Below the pieces are notes generated by a model. It was not told where the DNA came from, searched no databases, and was given only the letters and a program-made list of their open reading frames with translations. The position numbers and the translations under genes are program-made. A DNA stretch of 64,000 nt, from NCBI GenBank assembly GCA_963759125.1, contig CAVWXN010000005.1, positions 1-64,000 on the forward strand. The letters run 5' to 3'. The stretch comes from JABDQA01 sp963759125. GTDB taxonomy: Bacteria; Desulfobacterota; Desulfobulbia; Desulfobulbales; Desulfocapsaceae. Below, in pieces: positions 44,586 through 54,112 of the stretch (the first letter of the stretch is position 1; every line of letters starts with the position of its first letter).

Positions 44586-45487
44586 TCATGTCTAAAAAGA
44601 AACAAACCGTCAGGATCATCGGCATCCCGATCGACCTCGGCCAGCAGCACCGAGGTGTTGATATGGGGCCGGTGGCCATCCGTTATGCCGGGTTGAGTGC
44701 GGCCCTGAAAAAACTCGGTTACCACACCCAGGACGTCGGCAACATCGATGTCCCGGGTCATTACACCTTGACGCACCGGGGCTTCTCTAATCGGTTGCCG
44801 CCGATCCGGGCGGCCTGTGAGGAAACCTACGAACTTGCTCGGCGGGCTATCAGAGACGGCACGATACCAATTTTCCTTGGCGGCGACCACTCGGCCTCCA
44901 TCGGCAGCATCGGCGGCGTGACCCATGATAATGACTGCGGATTGATCTGGATCGACGCCCATGGAGATTTCAACACCCCGAAAACCTCCGAAACCGGCAA
45001 CATCCACGGCATGGCATTGGCTATTCTCTATGGCAAAGGTCCCCGAGAGCTGGTCGATGTGGGCAGGCCTGGCGCCAAACTAAAGCCGGAACAGGTGGTG
45101 CTTATAGGCCCCCGGCAACTGGACGAGAGTGAAAAAGAGAATCTGGGGGCTTCGGGCTGCACCGTTTTTACCATGCGCGACATCGACGAACGGGGAATGA
45201 GCAGTGTCATTGCCCAGGCCCTGGAGAAACTCAGCAACTGTCAACATATTCATGTGAGCCTGGATATGGACAGCATAGACCCCAACGAGGCCCCCGGGGT
45301 GGGCACCCCAGTGGCTGGCGGCCTGAGTTACCGGGAAGCCCAGTTGCTGATGGAAACCATCAGCGATACGAGGCGCCTCCTCTCACTCGACATCATGGAG
45401 ACCAACCCCATTCTCGACGTCTGTAACCGTACGGCCCAGATCGCGGTTTCGCTTGCCGCCTCGCTGTTCGGCAAATCCATTCTCTAG
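44582..45487 (+). CDS. rocF: Arginase
   Basis: This 301-aa ureohydrolase cuts arginine to ornithine and urea. It has GIPIDLGQQHRGVDMGP, the manganese ligands in GGDHSASIG, DAHGDFNTP and SLDMDSIDPNEAPGVGTPVAGG, and a C-terminal SLDIMETNPILD. These are the arginase (not agmatinase) motifs, including DFNTP. The start overlaps the stop of the cyclodeaminase gene (ATGA), so translation is coupled. The pair makes ornithine and then proline from arginine. Confidence 0.93.
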   Translation: MIMSKKKQTVRIIGIPIDLGQQHRGVDMGPVAIRYAGLSAALKKLGYHTQDVGNIDVPGHYTLTHRGFSNRLPPIRAACEETYELARRAIRDGTIPIFLGGDHSASIGSIGGVTHDNDCGLIWIDAHGDFNTPKTSETGNIHGMALAILYGKGPRELVDVGRPGAKLKPEQVVLIGPRQLDESEKENLGASGCTVFTMRDIDERGMSSVIAQALEKLSNCQHIHVSLDMDSIDPNEAPGVGTPVAGGLSYREAQLLMETISDTRRLLSLDIMETNPILDVCNRTAQIAVSLAASLFGKSIL

Positions 45488-45511
45488 AATTTGGCGCTTA
45501 CCTGGCCCCTT

Positions 45512-45640
45512 TCAGATAATCCTGTCCCCCTTTCCATAATGGCCGGGGCCGGTCTTGAAAAATTTTTGGGTGTGCGCGGCGATCTGATCATCGGCCAGGC
45601 CATGGAACTCTTTGTCTATTTTTGTTAGCTCTGAGGTCAT
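45512..45640 (-). pseudogene. N-terminal fragment of a DNA alkylation repair (AlkD-like) protein
   Basis: From ATG 45640, the frame reads MTSELTKIDKEFHGLADDQ and then AHTQKFFKTGPGHYGKGDRI, which matches the start of AlkD-type proteins (typical: FFKTGxGxYGEGDxFLGxxxP). A stop follows at once where FLG should come, next to the arginase stop. Only about 42 residues remain, without the HEAT-like repeats. The frame is open further upstream to 45757 but that part is not family-like. It is a dead remnant. Confidence 0.6.
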
Positions 45641-45950
45641 TTTAAAAAATACTCCACGCCTTTCAGAAAGCTGATTTAGCCATAACCCAATAAACCGGAA
45701 ACTATGATCAGAGGCGTGGTGTCCTTGTCGGCATGCCATATTGAACACTAAACTCAATGCTGCCTGATTAAGGCTACCGGCATAAAAACGGATGGAATAC
45801 TTGCGATTTATCTATTGCGTGGTCAACGACGATTTTGGTAAACATAATAATTCACCTCAGAATGAGGGGTTTGAACAATCCACGAAATGATCACTACCTC
45901 AGACAATCAACAAACCAAGTGATCTAACAACCTACAACAGGGAGGAATGC
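45641..45950. other. Intergenic region before TRAP system 2
   Basis: No intact gene. It probably holds the promoter for the 45951 gene. AACAGGGAGGAATGC before its ATG is a clear ribosome site. No strong operator was seen. Confidence 0.4.
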
Positions 45951-47045
45951 ATGGAAAGAAGAGAATTTCTCAAGACTGCCGGTGCTGGAGCCATTGCTGC
46001 TGGAGCTATGTTTGCGGGAGCTCCCGCCGTACATGCACAAAAGACCATAGAAATCACGATGGTGACGACATGGCCTCGTGATTTTCCGGGACTTGGCACG
46101 GGGGCGCAGCGTTTTGCGCAACGCTTGACTGATATGACCAATGGCCGGATGAAGGTAAACTATTTTGCCGCAGGCGAGAAGGTAAAAGCGTTTGACTCTT
46201 TCGATGAAGTTGCCTCGGGCAATGCCCAGATGTATCATGGCGCCGAATACTACTGGAAAGGCAAACACGCCGGTTTTCCATATTTTGCCGGCGTTCCTTT
46301 TGGCCTGACCTACGCTGAGATGAATGCCTGGATTCGTTTTGGCGGCGGCCAGGAATTATGGGATGAACTGAGCGCTGAGTTTGGCGTCAAGGGACTCTTG
46401 TGCGGCAATACCGGCTCGCAGATGGGTGGCTGGTTTCGCAAGGAAATCAACTCACCGGATGATCTGAAGGGACTCAAAATGCGTATTCCAGGCATTGGCG
46501 GCGATGTCATGGCCAAGCTGGGTGCTTCACCCGTTTCCCTTCCCGGCGGCCAGATCTATGAGAACCTGATCTCTGGATCGATCGATGCAACGGAGTGGGT
46601 CGGTCCCTGGAATGATGGCTTCATGAAGTTCTATGAAGCCGCCAAGTATTACTATTATCCAGGCATGCACGAACCGGGAACCGCGCTGAGCGTCGGTATC
46701 AATAAGAAGTGGTGGGACGGCCTGTCAAAATCCGATCAAATGATCATTGAAGCCGCCGCAGCCTGGGAAAATGATAATATGATGGCTGAATTCAATGCCA
46801 AAAACGGAGAGGCTCTTAACAAGCTGATCACGGAGCAGGGCGTGCAGCTCCGTGAATTTAATGATGATGTTTACGATGCTTTTGGTGAAGCAGCTGCCGA
46901 AGTATATGAAGAGACACGAAAACACAGCGAATTAACCGCTCGTATTCATGACAGCTTTGCCAAATCACGTGAACAGGTTGGAAGCTGGATGAAGATTGCC
47001 GATCAAGCGTACCTTGACAAGCGTAACCAGGTACTTGGCCTGTAG
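45951..47045 (+). CDS. TRAP solute-binding protein of the TakP/mannitol-chloroaromatic type, system 2
   Basis: This 364-aa receptor has a Tat-like signal (MERREFLKTAGAGAIAAGAMFAGAPAVHA). Family traits are ITMVTTWPRDFPGLGTGAQRFAQRL, YHGAEYYWKGKHAGFPYFAGVPFGLT, GGWFRKEI, LKGLKMRIPGIGGDVMAKLGASPVSLPGGQIYENL, and DATEWVGPWND with the conserved Trp-Val-Gly-Pro. They match TakP, which binds pyruvate and other 2-oxo acids with Na+. A 13-bp hairpin follows before the permease genes, probably to raise the receptor-to-permease ratio. Confidence 0.93.
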   Translation: MERREFLKTAGAGAIAAGAMFAGAPAVHAQKTIEITMVTTWPRDFPGLGTGAQRFAQRLTDMTNGRMKVNYFAAGEKVKAFDSFDEVASGNAQMYHGAEYYWKGKHAGFPYFAGVPFGLTYAEMNAWIRFGGGQELWDELSAEFGVKGLLCGNTGSQMGGWFRKEINSPDDLKGLKMRIPGIGGDVMAKLGASPVSLPGGQIYENLISGSIDATEWVGPWNDGFMKFYEAAKYYYYPGMHEPGTALSVGINKKWWDGLSKSDQMIIEAAAAWENDNMMAEFNAKNGEALNKLITEQGVQLREFNDDVYDAFGEAAAEVYEETRKHSELTARIHDSFAKSREQVGSWMKIADQAYLDKRNQVLGL

Positions 47046-47069
47046 TCGATATAAAACCGGCGTAATTGA

Positions 47070-47097
47070 GATATGGTACCCCTCGGGGTACCATATC
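47070..47097 (+). promoter_or_regulatory. Intercistronic hairpin after TRAP receptor
   Basis: A 13-bp perfect stem (GATATGGTACCCC with its complement) around TC, followed by CCCTCGTTTT. It is 25 bases past the receptor stop. It may act as a partial terminator or protect the upstream transcript. Confidence 0.7.
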
Positions 47098-47201
47098 CCC
47101 TCGTTTTACTGGTGGTGTTTCAATAAACTGGGTTGTTTATCGTCACACTTTGCATACAATCAAATCACCTTTACACCATCATTTAAAACCAGCTCCAATT
47201 T

Positions 47202-48272
47202 ATGAGCTCATCAGATATAATCGACACAAATAATCCTCCGAATACAGCCTTAAATCAAGACGATGCAGGCAACGGGGCCATTGTGCTGGCCATGCGCACA
47301 CTTGCCGTATCGATTGTCGCTGTTATGCTCGTTTTCATGATTAACAACTTTCTAAATTTCGGCCTTCAATGGCCTGGGCTGCCAACTTTTTATGCTCACC
47401 AGGGCTGGTTTGGCCTTGAAGGTTTAAGCACCCCCCTGACGGATGCCCAGGTTACCAAAGGGTGGCTTCAGTTCATCAGTTACCTGGGTGGTGTTGTGCT
47501 TGCTGTTCTCTATGTCTTCATAACCAATAAACAAACTTTACGAGCGGACTCTGCCCTTCTCAGTGGCCTTGCTGCCTATATTATTCGGGCCGCCTTCTGG
47601 GGTGTGTTTATCATCGGGCTCGCCGATATCATCATCTCTTTTCTCAGGGTGGAGGAATTACTGGTGCCATTGGTTGGAGAGGGATTGGCCGAGGACCTCG
47701 GGCGGGCACAATTTCGCGGTATGTATGTGCACTATCCACTGCTCTTTTTGTCGTGTGTGATTGCTCTATTTAATCGATCTCTGGGGTTTATCTGGTTGAC
47801 TCTTCTGGTTGTAATGGCAGAGTTTCAGATCGTTATTTCCCGGTTTGTATTTTCCTACGAACAGCCTTTCATGGGGGATCTCGTTCGCTTCTGGTATGCA
47901 GCACTGTTTCTTTTCGCCAGCGCCTATACACTGGTTCAAGAGGGACATGTCCGTGTCGATGTGCTGTATTCGCGATTTAAAAAACCTACCAAGGCATGGG
48001 TCAACAGTGTCGGGACCCTGCTGTTGGGCCTTCCTTTGTCGTGGATTATCCTGGTCACCGGTATGTGGGATAAAACCAGCAGTATCAACAGTCCGCTCTT
48101 TAATTTCGAAATTACACAATCCGGTTATGGGTTGTACGTAAAATACCTGATGGTCGGTTTTCTTGCCGTCTACGCTGTGTCCATGATTGTTCAATTTTGC
48201 AGTTACTTGCTTGCCCATGTCGCTGACCTGATAAACGAACCAGGTGGTGATCAATTGGCTGATAAATCATAG
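47202..48272 (+). CDS. TRAP small permease, long form (TakQ-like), system 2
   Basis: This 356-aa protein is about twice the size of the DctQ of system 1, with extra N-terminal helices (about 30-50, 85-105, 120-145 and 170-190). It is followed by a DctQ-like core (IVISRFVFSYEQPFMGDLVRFWYAALFLFASAYTLVQEGHVRVDVLYSRFKKPTKAWV). The long form is characteristic of TRAP systems of the mannitol/chloroaromatic and 2-oxo acid type. It precedes the large permease by 20 bases. Confidence 0.88.
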   Translation: MSSSDIIDTNNPPNTALNQDDAGNGAIVLAMRTLAVSIVAVMLVFMINNFLNFGLQWPGLPTFYAHQGWFGLEGLSTPLTDAQVTKGWLQFISYLGGVVLAVLYVFITNKQTLRADSALLSGLAAYIIRAAFWGVFIIGLADIIISFLRVEELLVPLVGEGLAEDLGRAQFRGMYVHYPLLFLSCVIALFNRSLGFIWLTLLVVMAEFQIVISRFVFSYEQPFMGDLVRFWYAALFLFASAYTLVQEGHVRVDVLYSRFKKPTKAWVNSVGTLLLGLPLSWIILVTGMWDKTSSINSPLFNFEITQSGYGLYVKYLMVGFLAVYAVSMIVQFCSYLLAHVADLINEPGGDQLADKS

Positions 48273-48292
48273 ACGAAACAGGAAATCACGAC

Positions 48293-50956
48293 ATGGAACT
48301 TCTTTTTCTTGCAATTCTCATCCTGATGATGGTGATTGCCCTCTCATCCGGCTATCCAGTCGCCTTTTCACTGCCGGGAGCTGCCATTCTGTCCATTGGA
48401 GCAGCGGCGCTGTGTGGTTTTCTGATTGCAGGAGATAGCAGTGCTTTCTTCGTTGAAGGAGGTCCCTTTCAATGGCTTAGTGCCGGTGTGACCAATTTCA
48501 GGAGTCTCTACTGGGATGTTGATCGGGATACCCTCATTGCAGTACCCTTGTTTATCTTTATGGGCATCATGCTCCAGCGTTCCAAGATCGCTGAAGATCT
48601 TCTGATTACGATGGCCCAACTGTTCGGGCCGGTCCCCGGAGGGCTGGGCATCTCCGTTGTCCTGGTCGGGGCGCTCCTGGCGGCAACCACCGGTATTGTC
48701 GGGGCAACGGTCATCGCCATGGGCTTGATTTCGCTCCCTGCCATGCTGCGCAACAATTACAGCAAGCCCCTGGCAACGGGTACGATTTGCGCCTCAGGTA
48801 CCCTCGGGCAAATCATTCCCCCCTCCGTTGTCTTAATTATTCTGGCCGACCAGTTGGCCGGCGCCTACCGATCAGGCAAGTACACTCCGTAAAGCCGCAT
48901 ACAAGGCGGCAACCGGTGAATTCAACATGCCTTCGGTTCTGGATGTGACTTCAACCAGTGCTGGAGAAATGTTTAAAGGAGCCCTGGTGCCGGGTCTCGT
49001 TCTTGTTGGGCTTTACATTCTCTACATCTTGTTTATCGCCCTGTTCCGTAAAGGATCCGCACCACCCGTCCCCTATGAAGGAAAATTTGATTTAACATTC
49101 GCCAAACGCGTTGTCTTGGCTTTGGCCCCGCCTCTTATCCTGATTCTCCTCGTGCTCGGCTCAATTATTCTCGGTGTGGCCACGGTCAACCAGGCAGGGG
49201 CAGTCGGGGCGATCGGAGCCATGATCATGGGTGGGTATCGTCTTGCCGAAGGCCAGCGCAATGCCTATTACCCGGCAATTCTGGCGCTACTTTCAACCGT
49301 TGCTCTTGCGATACTTCTCTAGTGTCTACGAGTCTGAACGTGAAAAGCATCAAGCCAGGAGATGGTGTTGGCCTCATCCTGGCCGCAGTTGCTGCGACCT
49401 GCTTATTTGTGGCCATCGTCTGGAGTATCTGGCGGATTTATAAAATCGAAGACACCCTGCACGGGGTCATGGTGGAAACAGCCAAAACCTCATCCATGGT
49501 TTTTATTATTCTGCTGGGAGCTGCGATGCTGACTGCTGCTTTTCGCGGGTTTGGCGGTGAAGAACTGGTCAAGCACTTCTTAACCAGTCTGGAAGGCGGA
49601 TTCTGGGTTCAGTTTGTCGTGGTAATGCTGGTCATGTTCGTTCTCGGTTTTTTTATTGATTTTCTGGAAATTGCCGTGGTCGTCGTTCCCATTGTCGCGC
49701 CCATACTACTTGCCGACCCGGGTGCAAATGTGACAGCTGTGTGGTTCGGAGTGATGGTCGGTCTTAATCTGCAGACCTCTTTTCTGACGCCGCCATTTGG
49801 GTTTTCTTTGTTCTATCTTCGAGGTGTTGCGCCCGCTGTGGTTAAAACACTGGAGATATACCGCGGGGCCATACCATTTATTGTGCTCCAATTAATTGCT
49901 ATACTGATTGTCGCTCTGACGCCCAGTCTGGTAAACTATTTACCCAACCGCGTCCTGTTGTCAGTAGAGACCGCACCTCCTCCGATCAACCCGCGATTAC
50001 AGTACTGTATTGAGGAGTATCTCTTTGACTACTATGACGCCAATGGTGACACACTGCGCGGACATATCGACACCTTGCGTGGCGCGGATTTCTCCGTTTT
50101 ACCTGAAAAGCGGCAAAAAGCATTGAATGAGAGTTTGAATCAGACTTTGAATACATTCGATCTGGTTTCTCAGGTCCGCAAGACTGAAGCAGATCGTATC
50201 AGCTATGAGCCTGAATATCGCCCATTGCATGAGAAGGTCCGCCGACTGCAGTCACAACAACACAGGATCGAATTGAAAATCGATGATTTGAAACAGGATT
50301 TGATAAGAATTACGAGAAGCGATAGTCCGGATGAAAATGCCCGCATCAGGGTTGAGGCCGAAATGGAAAATGCCATCGCTGCCATAGAAGAGCTTCAAAT
50401 GCAGATCCCTGACAGCTGGGCTGACGCAAGCAAACAGTATGCCGCCTTGGATCAGGCCGAAAAGAAAGCTCGCCGCAGCTACCGGAGCAGCGTGGACCAG
50501 GCCTATGAGGCGATAGCGGAATTAAGAGGGGTTATCGACAGCGCCGAAGACCTGGCGGCTCTTGAGCCCCAACTTGCAGCCCTTGAAGCAGCCATAGTCA
50601 ATGACTCTGAGGAAGATGTTATTGCTCTGATCAAAGAATCAGAAAGCGCCCTTGGCAAAATTGGTGGTACAAGCGCCATCAAGTCGAAGCTCTCCAAAGC
50701 GCGACGGTCTCTGAAAGGAAAGAATCCGGATCCCGAGAAAGCATTTCAGAGTCTAAGAGACGGCCTAGAAATATATACCGCTGAAGTCGATTGGCGCAGT
50801 CGCGCAGCAGATGAACTGGCTCCGGCCCTGGCCACCTATGACAATGCCATCAAGAACTCAATCGGCCTGCGCCTGCAGCGACGTTTACCCCCTGAACAAG
50901 TGGCAGCAGTTGCCAGCTGCCAGTCGATACACCGCGATCAATCACTGCAATTTTAA
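48293..50956 (+). pseudogene. TRAP large permease with C-terminal coiled-coil extension, two compensating frameshifts, system 2
   Basis: One gene is split over three frames: 48293-48866, then the next frame to 49320, then back to the first frame to 50956. At the first break an extra T at 48866 turns GAATDQASTLRKAAYKAATGE into a stop. Near 49320 a one-base loss restores the frame (ILL then STSLNVKS). Total length is a multiple of three. The pieces have the normal order: PVAFSLPGAAIL, DTLIAVPLFIFMGIMLQRSKIAEDLL, GATVIAMGLISLPAMLRNNY, GTLGQIIPPSVVLIIL, KTSSMVFIILLGAAMLTAAFRGFGGEE, LNLQTSFLTPPFGFSLFYLRG. A soluble Glu/Lys-rich region of over 300 residues (about 550-888), likely coiled coil, follows. 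Such extensions are seen in this TRAP subfamily. Compensating changes suggest sequence error as much as decay. Confidence 0.85.
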
Positions 50957-51127
50957 ATCCTACCGCCTGACCGCAGGTTGGTGCAGACCTGGGCAGAATC
51001 GCTGTGGTTCTAAAGTAATTGCAATTTTGCTTAAGTTTCTTAAGGTATACGGTTTACACGACGGCTTCATCTTCAGCTCAGCTGGATGAAGCGCCATTTG
51101 TTTTAATTGGGAGGTTTGACAAGGGTC

Positions 51128-52726
51128 ATGGCACGAGCCATAGAAATCTACGATACAACATTACGAGACGGTACTCAGGCCGAAAATTTCAACCTCTCGG
51201 TCGACGACAAGGTACGCATCACCCATGCGCTCGACGATCTGGGGGTCGATTACATTGAAGGCGGCTGGCCCGGATCGAACCCGATGTCGGTGGAGTACTT
51301 CAAGAAAATCAGCGGGGTGCAGCTCAAGCATGCCAAAATCAGCGCCTTCGGTTCCACGCGCCGGATTAACAACCCCGCCGATAAGGACACCAACACCCAG
51401 GCAATGCTTCAGTCGGAGACACCGGTTATCACGATTTTTGGCAAGAGCTGGGATGTGCATGTCACCGATGCCCTGAAAATCACCCTTGAACAGAACCTCG
51501 AAATCATTGAAGATACCCTGCAGTATCTGAAGAGCCGCGTCGATGAAGTGATCTATGATGCCGAACACTTTTTCGATGGTTATAAAAACAATCGGGAGTA
51601 TGCCCTGGCAACCCTGGATCAGGCGGTTAAGGGTGGAGCCGAAACACTGGTGCTCTGCGATACCAATGGAGGCACGCTGCCTCACGAACTTCCCGAAATC
51701 CTCGAAACGGTCAGGAAGAGATACGCCGGATCAAAGTCCCCTATCAAGCTCGGCATTCACACCCACAACGATTCGGAGACGGGGGTGGCCAATGCCCTGA
51801 TCAGCCTTGATCACGGCATCGATCACGTGCAGGGTACCATCAACGGCTTCGGCGAGCGCTGCGGCAATGCCAATCTGACCTCGATCCTGCCCGCCATGAT
51901 CTTCAAGATGGGACTTGACTGCCAGGCCAAGGATCATATCGAATATCTCTATCCCACTTCACGGCTGGTCAATGAGATGGCCAATCTGCGCCACAACCGT
52001 TATCAGCCCTATGTAGGGGATTCAGCATTTGCCCACAAGGGCGGGATTCACGTCAGTGCCGTCAAGCGCAATCCCCTGACCTACGAACATATCGAACCGG
52101 AAAAGGTCGGCAACCATCGGCGCATCCTGATCTCAGACCAGTCCGGCCGCTCCAACATTCTCCATAAAGCCGAGAAATGGGGGATCAAACTGAAACCAGA
52201 GGACCCACTTCTGGCCTCGATCATGAGCGACTTGAAGGAGAAAGAGAACCAGGGGTACCAGTATGAAGCGGCAGAGGCCAGTTTCGAACTCCTGATGCGC
52301 AACGCCCTCGGCATTCAGCGCAAGTTCTTCAGGGTCGACGGCTTTCGGGTGATGAACAACAAGTACCGGATGGACAGGCCGCCGCTGACCGAAGCCACCA
52401 TAAGGCTCTATGTCGGAGGGTCAGAGGTGCACACCGCCTCCATGGGCGACGGGCCGGTAAACGCCTTGGACCGTGCCTTGCGCAAAGCCTTGACCAGGTT
52501 TTATCCGGTCCTTGAGGAAATGGAGCTTACCGACTACAAGGTGCGGGTTCTCTCAGGCGAATACGGTACCGAGGCAAAAGTCAGGGTCTTGATCGAGAGC
52601 ACGGACGGCAAATGTCAATGGCGGACTGTAGGCGTCTCGATCAACATCATCGAAGCGAGCTGGCAGGCCATGGTCGACAGCGTCAACTATAAATTGATGA
52701 AGGAAGAAAACGGCTCGGGCAGTTAA
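51128..52726 (+). CDS. cimA: (R)-citramalate synthase
   Basis: This 532-aa DRE-TIM metallolyase condenses pyruvate and acetyl-CoA to citramalate, a precursor of isoleucine by the threonine-independent route. It has EIYDTTLRDGTQAENFNLSVDDK with the DRDG-type metal site, YIEGGWPGSNP (the citramalate-synthase form of this family), SAFGSTRR, KGGAETLVLCDTNGGTLP, GIHTHNDSETGVAN (HxH metal ligands), GFGERCGNANL, and HKGGIHVSA. A C-terminal regulatory LeuA-dimer domain has PVNALDRALRKAL. GWPG and SxFGSTRR distinguish it from LeuA and homocitrate synthase. The start at 51128 is preceded by AAGGG, and the frame is open to 51107. Confidence 0.92.
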   Translation: MARAIEIYDTTLRDGTQAENFNLSVDDKVRITHALDDLGVDYIEGGWPGSNPMSVEYFKKISGVQLKHAKISAFGSTRRINNPADKDTNTQAMLQSETPVITIFGKSWDVHVTDALKITLEQNLEIIEDTLQYLKSRVDEVIYDAEHFFDGYKNNREYALATLDQAVKGGAETLVLCDTNGGTLPHELPEILETVRKRYAGSKSPIKLGIHTHNDSETGVANALISLDHGIDHVQGTINGFGERCGNANLTSILPAMIFKMGLDCQAKDHIEYLYPTSRLVNEMANLRHNRYQPYVGDSAFAHKGGIHVSAVKRNPLTYEHIEPEKVGNHRRILISDQSGRSNILHKAEKWGIKLKPEDPLLASIMSDLKEKENQGYQYEAAEASFELLMRNALGIQRKFFRVDGFRVMNNKYRMDRPPLTEATIRLYVGGSEVHTASMGDGPVNALDRALRKALTRFYPVLEEMELTDYKVRVLSGEYGTEAKVRVLIESTDGKCQWRTVGVSINIIEASWQAMVDSVNYKLMKEENGSGS

Positions 52727-52766
52727 CCACCCCAAACCGTTTTCCCCAACTTTCCCGATCCTGACC

Positions 52767-53756
52767 ATGGATAAAGTCTTTCTTTCCCTTGCCCTTATCA
52801 TCAGTGGACTGACGCTGGGCTATGTGATTCAGAACCTGGATCGAAAAAAGATTGTCTCACTGCCCGTTTCAATCGTCAACCTGCGCAAAACACTGCAGAA
52901 AATGGGGCTGCTTTTTTTCATGCCCATATCATTTCTGGGCGCCGTCTGGATTGTCTCATTTGAGAATGTCAGAGTGGTTCTGCTTCCGGTGGTAGGCCTC
53001 TGTTCGCTTCTTTTCGGCGGCGTCTTGGCGCTCGCTTTCGCATGGCTGCTCAAAAAGGAGAACAAGGACAAGGCTGTACTTTATTGTTGCGGCTCTTTCA
53101 CCAATATCGGTTCGGTGGGCTCGCTGGTCTGCTTTTTTTTCTTTGGAGAGGCAGGCTTTGCCCTGGCCGCCCTCTACAAAATGCTTGAAGATATCAGCTA
53201 TTACACCATCGGCTTCCCGCTGGTCCGTTTTCTCAGCGGCAGTTCGGTACAGAAGCAGTCTACCTGGAAACGGCTGCTCGGCGTGGTAACAGATCCCTTT
53301 GTGGCGGCTGCTTTCACCGCTTTTTTCCTGGGCTTGTTCCTCAATCTCAGCGGAATTCCCAGACCGCCGGCCTTCGAGACCATTACCGGGGTTTTCGTAC
53401 CGGTCGGCACATTCATCCTGCTCGTCTCCATTGGCTTAGGTATGAAATTCTCCCGTGTGTCCAGCTATGCTCAAGAATCGGCTCTGATAAGCGTCATCAA
53501 ATTCATCGCGGTCCCTGTCTTCGGCTGCACCCTGGCCTATCTTTTCGGTTTGCATCTGCTCAGCGACGGTCTGGTGTTCAAAGTCGTACTGGTCCTCACC
53601 TCCATGCCGGTGGCTTTCAATGCCCTGGTTGCCGCTTCGATATATGACCTTGACCTTGACATGGCCAACTCCTGCTGGCTGGTCACCACCCTGGCCTTGA
53701 TCGCTGTGCTGCCCTGGCTCTATTTTCTGCTCTCCTCTCCTCTCTTGCCGGTTTAG
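52767..53756 (+). CDS. AEC-family transporter, second copy
   Basis: This 329-aa membrane protein has about ten helices. Family-like features are VYL-type helices near the start, FMPISFLGAVWI, CCGSFTNIGSVGSLVCFFFFGEAGFALAALYKM, GVFVPVGTFILLVSIGLGMKFS and SMPVAFNALVAASIYDLDLDMANS (the conserved P-x-x-x-N-x-x-x-x-A segment). It lies 40 bases after cimA and may export or import a branched-chain or organic acid intermediate, but that is inference. It is a paralogue of the AEC protein at 42 kb. Confidence 0.82.
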   Translation: MDKVFLSLALIISGLTLGYVIQNLDRKKIVSLPVSIVNLRKTLQKMGLLFFMPISFLGAVWIVSFENVRVVLLPVVGLCSLLFGGVLALAFAWLLKKENKDKAVLYCCGSFTNIGSVGSLVCFFFFGEAGFALAALYKMLEDISYYTIGFPLVRFLSGSSVQKQSTWKRLLGVVTDPFVAAAFTAFFLGLFLNLSGIPRPPAFETITGVFVPVGTFILLVSIGLGMKFSRVSSYAQESALISVIKFIAVPVFGCTLAYLFGLHLLSDGLVFKVVLVLTSMPVAFNALVAASIYDLDLDMANSCWLVTTLALIAVLPWLYFLLSSPLLPV

Positions 53757-53893
53757 AGCAGTTTTTTGTTTCCCGGCATCACTGAAAGTGGTCGATTAAT
53801 GGGCAACCGTTGCGCGGAATCTGTTTTAGTTTTCAATTAAAATAACATTGATCTTTTCTCCTGATATTATTGACCAGCACATTAGGAGAAGCC

Positions 53894-54112
53894 ATGAAAC
53901 TGAATCGTAGAAAAGTTATAGCAGGTAGTGCCGCCGCAGGAGCCAAGGTTGCCGCAGCGGCAGGATCAGCGCCGAGTATGCCCGCAGCCATCATTCCAGG
54001 TGGCAGCTTTAGCAACTGGTCCAGACCACTGACAGAGGTGGGTTCTGACTCATTGTGGAGTCGGATCGGCTCTGCCCAAAGCCATAATGCGGCGGCCGTA
54101 CTCGGCCTTTAG
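53894..54112 (+). pseudogene. Tat-signal fragment of an exported protein
   Basis: From ATG 53894, the frame begins MKLNRRKVIAGSAAAGAKV, a twin-arginine signal (RRKV), with strong ribosome site AGGAGAAGCC six bases upstream. After about 35 residues the rest is antisense to the 3' end of the AOR gene and looks random. The gene body is lost. The signal resembles that of TRAP or ABC receptors. Confidence 0.6.
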
